Below, one piece after another: positions 24,347 through 31,825 of a stretch of 64,000 nucleotides of DNA. This DNA is from Stenotrophomonas sp. UBA2629 (GTDB lineage Bacteria; Pseudomonadota; Gammaproteobacteria; Xanthomonadales; Xanthomonadaceae). Position 1 is the stretch's first letter. Each line of letters starts with the position of its first letter. A model generated the notes under the pieces. The model saw only the letters and a list, made by a program, of their open reading frames with translations, was not told the origin of the DNA and did no database searches. The DNA is taken from the NCBI GenBank assembly GCA_002359895.1, contig DEOB01000010.1:413791-477790 (forward strand), given 5' to 3'. Both the position numbers and the translations under genes were made by a program.

Positions 24347-26638
24347 ATGTCCAACGAAGATTTCAAACAGGCCGCCCTCGATTACCACCGGATTTCGCCG
24401 CCGGGAAAGATCAAGGTCACCGCGACCAAGCCGATGTTGACCCAGCGCGATCTGTCGCTGGCCTACTCGCCGGGCGTGGCCTATGCCTGTGAAGCCATCG
24501 TCGCCGACCCGGCCCAGGCCAGCGAGCTCACCGCCCGCGGCAACCTGGTTGCCGTGATCACCAACGGCACCGCCGTGCTGGGCCTGGGCAACATCGGCCC
24601 GCTGGCCGGTAAGCCGGTGATGGAAGGCAAGGGCGTGTTGTTCCAGAAGTTCGCCGGTATCGACGTGTTCGACATCGAAGTGGACGAGAACGACCCCGAC
24701 AAGCTGGTCGACATCATCGCCTCGCTGGAGCCCACCTTCGGCGGCATCAATCTGGAAGACATCAAGGCCCCGGAGTGCTTCATCGTCGAGCGCAAGCTGC
24801 GCGAGCGCATGAACATCCCCGTGTTCCATGACGACCAGCACGGCACCGCCATCATCGTCGGTGCGGCCGTGCTCAACGCCATGGTCATCACCGGCAAGAA
24901 GATCGAAGAGGTCAAGCTGGCCACCACCGGCATGGGCGCGGCGGGTATTTCCTGCGTCAACATGCTGGTACAGCTGGGCCTGAAGCCGGAAAACATCCTG
25001 GCCTATGACCGCGACGGTGTGATCCACACCGGCCGTACCGATCTGGACCCGGAAAAAGCCCGTTACGCCCGCGATACCGACAAGCGCACGCTGGCCGAGA
25101 TCGTGGATGGTGCCGACATTTACCTCGGCCTGTCGGCCGGCGGCATCCTGAAGCCGGAAATGGTCGCCACCATGGCGCCGAATCCGGTGATCTTTGCCCT
25201 GGCCAACCCGTACCCGGAAATCCTGCCGGAGGACGCCAACGCCGTTCGCCCGGACGTGATCATGGGCACCGGCCGTTCGGATTACCCGAACCAGGTCAAC
25301 AATGCGCTGTGCTTCCCGTACCTGTTCCGCGGTGCGCTGGACGTGGGCGCCACCGGCATCAACGAGGAAATGAAGGTCGCCTGCGTGCGTGCCATCGCCG
25401 CGCTTGCGCGCAAGGAAGCCTCGGACCTGGGCGCTGCTTACGGCGGCGACACACCGAGCTTCGGCCGTGAGTATCTGATTCCGCGTCCGTTCGACCGCCG
25501 TCTGCTGGTCGAGTTGTCCTCGGCCGTGGCACAGGCAGCGATGGATTCGGGCGTGGCAACGCGCCCGATCGCCGACATGGCGGCCTACCGCGAAAAGCTG
25601 GCCCAGTTCGTCTACCGCACCAGTCTGTTCATGAAGCCGGTCTACGACCGTGCCCGTTCGGACCGCCAGCGCGTGGCCTACGCCGAGGGCGAAGAAGAAG
25701 TGGTGCTGCAGGCGGTACAGAACGTGGTCGATGAAGGCGTGGCCTTCCCGATCCTGATCGGCCGCCCGGAAGTCATCGAAGCGCGCATCGACCGCCTCGG
25801 TCTGCGCATGAAGGCCGGCGTTGACTACGAAGTCACCAACATCAACGACGACCCGCGCTTCAACGAGTATTGGCAGTACTACCACGAGATGACGGGCCGC
25901 AAGGGCGTCACCGTGTCCGCTGCCAAGAATCTGATGCGCTCGCGGCCGACGTTGATCGCTGCGGTGATGGTTGCCCGTGGCGAAGCCGACGCGATGTTGT
26001 CCGGTCTGGTCGGCCGCTTCCACAAGAAGCTTGGCTACGTGCGCAGCGTGATTCCGCTGGAACAGCGCGTCAGTTCCACCTCGGCCATGACCGGCGTGAT
26101 CAACTCGCAGGGCGTGTTCTTCTTCGTTGACACGCATGTGCAGGAAGATCCCAGCGTCGAGCAGATCGTCGAATCCACGCTGCAGGCGGCGTTCCGCATG
26201 AAGCTGTTCGGCATCGAGCCCAAGATCGCGCTGCTGTCGCATTCCAATTTCGGCAGCCACGATTCCAAGGACGCATTGAAGATGCGTCAGGTGCGCGAAG
26301 CACTGCTCAAGCGCAACCCGCGTTTGAATGTGGATGGCGAAATGCAGGGCGACACCGCATGGGACGAAGCACTGCGCGACAAGTTGCTGCCCAACAGCAC
26401 GCTCAAGGGCCGTGCCAACCTGTTCGTGTTGCCCAACCTGGAAGCGGCCAACATCGCCTACAACCTGGTGCGCGTGTTCACCGACGGTGTGGCCATCGGC
26501 CCGATCCTGATGGGCATCTCCAAGCCGGTGCATATCCTCACCAGCAGCGCCAGCTCGCGCCGCGTGCTCAACATGACCGCCATCGCGGCCGTGGACGCAC
26601 AGATCCGCAAGCAGATGGAAGCCGACCGCGCAGGTTGA
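24347..26638 (+). CDS. maeB: NADP-dependent malic enzyme MaeB
   Basis: A 763-residue two-domain protein: an N-terminal malic enzyme domain (about 1-430) and a C-terminal phosphotransacetylase-like domain, as in E. coli MaeB. Visible motifs are SPGVAYACEAI, NGTAVLGLGNIGP, FHDDQHGTAI (divalent-metal ligands) and GMGAAGI for the nucleotide site. It decarboxylates malate to pyruvate with NADP, supplying pyruvate and NADPH during growth on C4-acids imported by DctA. It lies 230 bp after dctA, and no TAGTACCAA box is present upstream. A strong terminator follows. Confidence 0.93.
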   Translation: MSNEDFKQAALDYHRISPPGKIKVTATKPMLTQRDLSLAYSPGVAYACEAIVADPAQASELTARGNLVAVITNGTAVLGLGNIGPLAGKPVMEGKGVLFQKFAGIDVFDIEVDENDPDKLVDIIASLEPTFGGINLEDIKAPECFIVERKLRERMNIPVFHDDQHGTAIIVGAAVLNAMVITGKKIEEVKLATTGMGAAGISCVNMLVQLGLKPENILAYDRDGVIHTGRTDLDPEKARYARDTDKRTLAEIVDGADIYLGLSAGGILKPEMVATMAPNPVIFALANPYPEILPEDANAVRPDVIMGTGRSDYPNQVNNALCFPYLFRGALDVGATGINEEMKVACVRAIAALARKEASDLGAAYGGDTPSFGREYLIPRPFDRRLLVELSSAVAQAAMDSGVATRPIADMAAYREKLAQFVYRTSLFMKPVYDRARSDRQRVAYAEGEEEVVLQAVQNVVDEGVAFPILIGRPEVIEARIDRLGLRMKAGVDYEVTNINDDPRFNEYWQYYHEMTGRKGVTVSAAKNLMRSRPTLIAAVMVARGEADAMLSGLVGRFHKKLGYVRSVIPLEQRVSSTSAMTGVINSQGVFFFVDTHVQEDPSVEQIVESTLQAAFRMKLFGIEPKIALLSHSNFGSHDSKDALKMRQVREALLKRNPRLNVDGEMQGDTAWDEALRDKLLPNSTLKGRANLFVLPNLEAANIAYNLVRVFTDGVAIGPILMGISKPVHILTSSASSRRVLNMTAIAAVDAQIRKQMEADRAG

Positions 26639-26664
26639 TCGGTATTCACTGACGCAGTAACGAC

Positions 26665-26697
26665 AAAAGCCGGCAGACAGCCGGCTTTTGTTTTTGT
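26665..26697 (+). terminator. Rho-independent terminator after maeB
   Basis: AAAAGCCGGC (26665-26674) pairs perfectly with GCCGGCTTTT (26680-26689) around AGACA, followed by GTTTTTG. It is a textbook terminator 26 bp past the maeB stop. Confidence 0.92.
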
Positions 26698-26858
26698 CAT
26701 GGGCTGCGAGTGCTGGCGGGTAAACAGTGCCGCCCTCGCGATCGGCCACTTCAGCAAGCCCGGAAGCCTCGTCCCGACCCCGTGCCGCAGCAGAACAGCC
26801 CGGATACCCGACCTGCAGAAACGGAACATCCTGCTCTGCCGAAGCCGGGTAATCCCCT

Positions 26859-27221
26859 TCAGGCCTGTGCCAGGCGCTGGCCTTCCACGATCTGCAGTAC
26901 CAGCTTACGGGTAGCTGCGCGGCAGGTGCGGTAGGCCAGCAGCAGACGGCGCTCGTGCGGGTCGTCCACCATTTCAATGCCGCTTTGCGGAACCGCAGGG
27001 ATGACTTCCAGGCCGTTTCGGCCGGTGGCCAGCCATTCAAACGACACGTCAGTGACCATGGCGATGGTGATCATGCGGGTGGTGCACGGCATGATGCCGG
27101 TGGGGCTTTCCCAGTTACCGACCGCGCTGCGGCTCACCTTGAGCTGGCTGGCCAGTTCGGCCTGGGTCATTCCCTTCTTGCGACGGGCACGGCGGATGCG
27201 GTTGGCGAGATGGTTAGGCAT
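26859..27221 (-). CDS. XRE-family helix-turn-helix regulator
   Basis: A 120-residue protein. The N-terminal HTH_3 domain (about 5-60, with KKGMTQAELASQLKVSRSAV) is followed by a short helical tail including FEWLATGRNGLE. The ATG at 27221 has an excellent AGGAGGAG site; the longer open frame upstream has no support. It is divergent from the HlyD-M16-C39 export operon, so it probably controls that operon, and the palindrome at 27375 is a candidate binding site. It resembles phage-repressor-like regulators, but no phage genes are nearby. Confidence 0.85.
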   Translation of the reverse strand: MPNHLANRIRRARRKKGMTQAELASQLKVSRSAVGNWESPTGIMPCTTRMITIAMVTDVSFEWLATGRNGLEVIPAVPQSGIEMVDDPHERRLLLAYRTCRAATRKLVLQIVEGQRLAQA

Positions 27222-27374
27222 CGGATCTCCTCCTTGAGTTGTGGCGATGTGGATGAATGAACTGAAGGCGGAGTGTGCGTGATCAAGTGAGAGATTTGGA
27301 GATGATGTGGTGCAAAGCGGGAGATGTGTCACTGAAACTGACTTTTTTGGCCAATAAGGCTGGCACAAAAGCGT

Positions 27375-27387
27375 GAGAACGGTTCTC
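27375..27387. promoter_or_regulatory. Candidate operator palindrome between the XRE gene and the export operon
   Basis: GAGAAC-G-GTTCTC is a perfect 6+6 inverted repeat. It extends imperfectly on both sides as AAGCGT before and GCTTG after. It lies 154 bp upstream of the XRE start and 109 bp upstream of the HlyD start. Confidence 0.5.
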
Positions 27388-27495
27388 GCTTGGCTGCATT
27401 GCCGCATGTCAGCAGAAATGGCCCTGTGGCCGCATTGAGCAGTCCTGATGCATCCGCCACATTCCCTGTCAGACACGGATCTACAGGGGCCACGG

Positions 27496-28755
27496 ATGGT
27501 GAAACATTCGTTTCGTGCGACAGGGCTGCATGCCACGAGCCGTGGCGGATTGGGCCGCATCTCGTTGGCGCGGCCACTGCATTGGAAATTGCTCACCTTG
27601 GCGGGCATCGGCGCGGCGGTTACCGCCGTGCTGTTCATCTGCCTTGCCACCTACACGCGTCGTTCCACGGTGAGTGGCCAGCTGGTGCCGGTGCAGGGGC
27701 TGATCACGGTGCGGGCGCCCATCAGCGGAGTGGTGTCCTGGTTGGATGTTCAAGAGGGTGACCGCGTATCAGCAGGGAGTGCATTGGCATTGCTGAGCAT
27801 GCCGCACGCGACGGCAAGGGAAGCCAGCACCCACACTGCACTGGAACGGCGTCTGCAGCAGCGACAGAATGCGCTGATTGCCGCGCATCAGGCCGCGCTT
27901 GGCCACCAGCAGATGCAATCGGACGGGCTGGACGCACAGCTGGCAACCGTGCGGCGCGAGCTGCAGCAGATCGAAACGGAAACTGCAACGCGTCAGCAGC
28001 AGAGTCGCATCGCTGGCGAAACATTGCAGCGTCTTCGGCGGTTGGAGCATGGGCAGTACATCAGCGCGTTACAGCTCAAGCAGCAACACGCGATAGTGCT
28101 GAACCACACCGGCCAGCGGCAGGCACTTCAGCGCCAAGCAACCGCATTGCGCCGGCAGCTCAGCCAACTTCAACAAGAAAGAGAGCAGCTGCCGGGCCGC
28201 CATCGTGCTGACGAAGCCAGCCACCAGCAGGCGTTGGCGCAGTTGGAACAGGAGCGGATTGCAAGCGCCGCCGCCGCCGAATGGTTGGTCAACGCGCCGG
28301 TGGACGGAGTGGTGACCTCACAGGTTCTCAAACCCGGTCAGGCGTTGCAGCAGGGGCAGGTGATGATGACCCTGTTGCCCGGTGAAGGCCGCTTGGAGGC
28401 GGAGTTGCTCGTGCCCAGCCACGCCATTGGCTTCATTGCGCCGGGAGATAGAGTGAAGCTGCGCTATGAAGCATTTCCTTATCAGAAGTTTGGCTACCAG
28501 AAAGGCAGGGTCTCGCGGATCAGTCGCAGTGCATTGAGTGAGGACGAGTTGGCCGGCAACGCACAGCAGGGCGAGTCGCTGTATCGCATCACTGTCCTGC
28601 TGGAGCGGCAGGCAGTCATGGCGTACGGCAAGCCGGAGCCGCTTAGGCCAGGGATGCGGCTTGCGGCAGAGGTGATGGGAGAGCAACGACGGTTGATCGA
28701 GTGGATGCTTGAGCCGCTGCACGCGTTGACCGGAAGGATGGCCGATGGTGGATGA
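27496..28755 (+). CDS. HlyD-family membrane-fusion protein of a peptide exporter
   Basis: A 419-residue periplasmic adaptor. A cytoplasmic N terminus is followed by one membrane segment (about 31-53), a lipoyl half-domain (VRAPISGVVSWLDVQEGDRVSAG), a long Gln-rich coiled-coil hairpin (about 110-260) and the second lipoyl half (NAPVDGVVTSQVLKPGQ). A beta-barrel with DRVKLRYEAFPYQKFG is typical of colicin V/bacteriocin-type adaptors. It would link the C39 ABC transporter (31826) to an outer-membrane TolC channel. I chose ATG 27496 after CAGGGG; an ATG at 27448 is possible. It is first in the operon and divergent from the XRE regulator. Confidence 0.88.
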   Translation: MVKHSFRATGLHATSRGGLGRISLARPLHWKLLTLAGIGAAVTAVLFICLATYTRRSTVSGQLVPVQGLITVRAPISGVVSWLDVQEGDRVSAGSALALLSMPHATAREASTHTALERRLQQRQNALIAAHQAALGHQQMQSDGLDAQLATVRRELQQIETETATRQQQSRIAGETLQRLRRLEHGQYISALQLKQQHAIVLNHTGQRQALQRQATALRRQLSQLQQEREQLPGRHRADEASHQQALAQLEQERIASAAAAEWLVNAPVDGVVTSQVLKPGQALQQGQVMMTLLPGEGRLEAELLVPSHAIGFIAPGDRVKLRYEAFPYQKFGYQKGRVSRISRSALSEDELAGNAQQGESLYRITVLLERQAVMAYGKPEPLRPGMRLAAEVMGEQRRLIEWMLEPLHALTGRMADGG

Positions 28756-29068
28756 GCACCCTTGCCGCATGAGGTAAGCGCGCCTCGATTACATCCATCT
28801 CGTCCGGAAGCCTCTCTCTTCTGGAACGGCGGTTTCACCGCAGCGTGTGGTTCAATCCATTTGCATGGCAAGCGTCGCTGCTGATCGGCTTCCGTTGATG
28901 TTTGAGCGGAATCGGGACAAGTTCTCATTGCATGCGGCGCTTGTTGATTCCGCAGTGGACTCCCCTCTTGAGACCTCATGCTTGGCGAGGTTGAGTTTCC
29001 GTAGAACCGCTGTTTTGCGATGCCCGTCAACCATCAACCATCAATTCAAAAGAGACAGGGGAATAAGG
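28756..29068. other. 313-bp gap between the adaptor and M16 protease genes
   Basis: The reading frame of the M16 gene stays open back to about 28780, but the encoded residues look random and no good start is present. I searched all frames for a short precursor with a double-glycine leader and found none. The gap is unusually long for an operon and may hold a second promoter or a decayed gene. Confidence 0.5.
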
Positions 29069-31816
29069 ATGTTCAAGTCTTCGCCCTATGCGTGGGTAGT
29101 GGTACTTTCGTTGGCCCTGGTGCCGTTGGCGCATGCCAAGGAAGAGGGCGTGGCGTTACCGAAGTCGGTGATTGCGGGGCCTTGCGTGGAAGGTATCTGT
29201 GAGTACCGGTTGCAGAACGGCATGCGGGTGTTGTTGTTCCCCGATGCGAGTAAGCCAACGGTGACCGTCAACCTGGTCTATGGCGTGGGTTCGTTGCATG
29301 AGAATTACGGCGAGACCGGCATGGCGCATCTGCTGGAGCATCTGTTGTTCAAAGGTACGCAGGCGAACGCTGACATTCCGGGGGAGATGAAGAAGCGCGG
29401 CGTGCGCTACAACGCGATCACATCGCTGGACCGCACCAACTACTTTGGCACCTTCCCGGCCAATGACGAAACCCTGGATTGGCTGCTGGCGCTGGAGGCC
29501 GATCGCATGGTCAATTCGCGCATTGCGAAGGCTGACCTCGACAGCGAAATGACCGTCGTACGCAATGAGATGGAAGCCAAGGAAAACAGCGCGGGCGGCG
29601 TATTGATGAAGCGCATGCGTTCGGTGGCGTTCGATTGGCACAACTACGCCAATATGCCGATCGGCGCGCGTTCGGACGTTGAAAATGTGCCGATCGCCAA
29701 CCTGCAGGCGTTCTACCGCACCTGGTACCAACCCGACAACGCGGTGTTGATCGTGGCCGGCCGTATCGACAATGCAACGGTGCTGCAGGGGGTTGCCAAG
29801 TACTTTGGTCCGCTGAAGAAGCCAGCGCGCACGCTTCCCGTCCTGCATACGGTGGAGCCGGTGCAGGACGGCGAGCGGGAGGTGACCGTGCGTCGCAGCA
29901 GTGACGTGGCATTGGTTGCGGCCAGCTACCACATTCCGGCATTGGCCCAGGCCGACAGCGCAGCCTTGTCCGTGCTTGCCGACGTGCTGGGTGACACCCC
30001 GAATGGCCGTCTTTACAAGGCGCTGACGGAGCCCAAGTTGGCTGCATCCGCGATGGCGTCCAAGGATGGCTTTCGCGACCCGGGCCTGTTCACGGTGCTC
30101 GGAGTGTTGCCCAAGCAGGGCGATGCGGCGGTCGCAGAGGCCGAGCTGCTCAAGCAGGTTGAAGCCATTGCCGGGCGGCCGATTACCGAGGAAGAAGTGG
30201 TCGCTGCCAAACGGCGTATTGGTAACGGTCTGGAAAAGCTGAGTAGTGACGTCAATGCCATGGCGATGGCATTGTCTGAGTTTCAGGCGGTCGGTGATTG
30301 GCGGCTGCTGTTCGTGCAACGTGACGCCATCGAAAAGGTCAGCGTGGCAGATGTAAACCGCGTCGCAACGGCTTATCTGAAACCGAGCAATCGTACCTTA
30401 GGGCGCTTCATTCCAACCGACACGCCAGACCGTGCGGCTATCCCCGAAGCCCCGCTTGTCGCAAGCCTGGTGGAAGGCTATGCCGGTAGAGCGGCGGTCG
30501 ATTCGGGTGAGGCATTCGAAGCCACACTGGAGAACATTGCGGCCCGTACTGAAACCTTCACGCTTGGCGACGATCTGAAAGTGTCGCTGCTGCCCAAGAA
30601 GAACCGGGGGCAGACGGTGACGCTGTCTGCGACGTTCCGCTTTGGCGATGAGGCCAGCATCACCGGTCGCACTGATGCGGCCGGGTCGGTTGGGCCGATG
30701 CTGATGAAGGGCAGCAGGACGATGACGCGCGCGCAGATCGCCGCCCGCTTCGACGCGCTGGCCACGCAGGCGGTTGTCGGTGGCGATTCGCAGGCGGCCA
30801 TCATCTACCTTGATGGTAAACGCGAGACGTTGGGCGAAGCATTGGCATTGGCTGCGGATGTTCTGCGTAACCCGGCGTTCCCACAGGATCAGTTTGAACA
30901 GTTGCAGCTGCAGGCCGTGACCAGCGTGGATTTACAGCGAAAGGAGCCGGGGTCTCTGGCCTCGATGGCCTTGGCGCAGTATTTCGATCCGTGGCCGAAG
31001 GGTCACCCGCACCATGTGGATTCGTTCGACGAATCGTTGGCCAAGTTGAAGGCTTTGAGCGTGGATGATTTGCGCGCTTTTCATCGTGATTTCTATGGCA
31101 CCAGCGAAGGCGAGATTGTGATCGTCGGTGACTTCGACCCGGTGGCGCTCAAGGCGCAGCTGCAGGCGCTGTTTGTCGATTGGAAGTCGCCCGCCCGATA
31201 TGCACCCATTGCCACGCATTTCCGGCCGGTTGCCGCCAAACGTGAAAGCTTCACCACGCCGGACAAGCCCAATGCGGTGCTGCTTGCGCAACAGAATGTG
31301 TCGATCAATCTGGCCGATGATGATTTTCCTGCGTTGAGCATTGCAATAGCGGTTCTTGGTGGTGATTCGTTCAAATCGCGCTTGGGGAGCCGCATCCGGC
31401 AGAAGGAAGGCCTCAGCTACAGCGTGAGCGCCGGACTGCAGGCCGATGACAGCCGCGTGGGGCGTGACGACAATGGAAGCATCAGCATCCAGGCAATTTC
31501 GGCACCCCAGAATGCCGGCAAGGCTGAGGCTGCAATTCGCGAAGAGCTGGCGCGTTTTCTGGCCGATGGCGTAACCCAGGAAGAACTGCGTGACACGGTG
31601 TCGGCCCGTTTGGTTGCCCGCCAACAGGCGCGTGGCAGTGACGGTGCGGTGTTGCGGCAGCTCAGCAGCCAGCTGTACTTCGGACGGGGCATGCAGTTCG
31701 AGGCGGCACATGATGAAGCCTATCGCGCACTGACGGTGGAGCAGGTCAATACGGCCATTCGCAGGCACCTCAAGCCCGAGCAGCTGAGTGTGTTCGTTGC
31801 AGGTGATTTCAAGTAA
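29069..31816 (+). CDS. Secreted M16-family (insulinase/pitrilysin) metalloprotease
   Basis: A 915-residue protein with a signal peptide ending AHA at about residue 23. It has two M16 repeats. The first holds the inverted zinc motif HLLEH (87-91) and the distal Glu167 in VVRNEMEAKEN, so it should be active. The second repeat lacks the motif, as is normal. It is probably periplasmic, with no lipobox or barrel features. The start ATG 29069 follows GGGGAATAAGG. It sits between the HlyD adaptor and the C39 ABC transporter (9 bp before the latter), which points to a role in processing or degrading the exported peptide, or in self-protection (inference). Confidence 0.87.
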   Translation: MFKSSPYAWVVVLSLALVPLAHAKEEGVALPKSVIAGPCVEGICEYRLQNGMRVLLFPDASKPTVTVNLVYGVGSLHENYGETGMAHLLEHLLFKGTQANADIPGEMKKRGVRYNAITSLDRTNYFGTFPANDETLDWLLALEADRMVNSRIAKADLDSEMTVVRNEMEAKENSAGGVLMKRMRSVAFDWHNYANMPIGARSDVENVPIANLQAFYRTWYQPDNAVLIVAGRIDNATVLQGVAKYFGPLKKPARTLPVLHTVEPVQDGEREVTVRRSSDVALVAASYHIPALAQADSAALSVLADVLGDTPNGRLYKALTEPKLAASAMASKDGFRDPGLFTVLGVLPKQGDAAVAEAELLKQVEAIAGRPITEEEVVAAKRRIGNGLEKLSSDVNAMAMALSEFQAVGDWRLLFVQRDAIEKVSVADVNRVATAYLKPSNRTLGRFIPTDTPDRAAIPEAPLVASLVEGYAGRAAVDSGEAFEATLENIAARTETFTLGDDLKVSLLPKKNRGQTVTLSATFRFGDEASITGRTDAAGSVGPMLMKGSRTMTRAQIAARFDALATQAVVGGDSQAAIIYLDGKRETLGEALALAADVLRNPAFPQDQFEQLQLQAVTSVDLQRKEPGSLASMALAQYFDPWPKGHPHHVDSFDESLAKLKALSVDDLRAFHRDFYGTSEGEIVIVGDFDPVALKAQLQALFVDWKSPARYAPIATHFRPVAAKRESFTTPDKPNAVLLAQQNVSINLADDDFPALSIAIAVLGGDSFKSRLGSRIRQKEGLSYSVSAGLQADDSRVGRDDNGSISIQAISAPQNAGKAEAAIREELARFLADGVTQEELRDTVSARLVARQQARGSDGAVLRQLSSQLYFGRGMQFEAAHDEAYRALTVEQVNTAIRRHLKPEQLSVFVAGDFK

Positions 31817-31825
31817 GGAGAGCGC

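Noticed and set aside
24260..27040. Very long (926-residue) open frame antisense to maeB
   Set aside because: It is a high-GC shadow of the malic enzyme gene. Its residues are His/Gln/Arg-rich with no domain pattern, and maeB is unmistakable.
27302..27376. 24-codon open frame upstream of the HlyD gene, considered as a peptide precursor
   Set aside because: It has no double-glycine leader, its ribosome site overlaps the start codon, and its stop overlaps the palindrome at 27375.
28847..29068. Longer start for the M16 protease at 28847
   Set aside because: The extra 74 residues lack a pattern and would bury the obvious signal peptide that begins at 29069.
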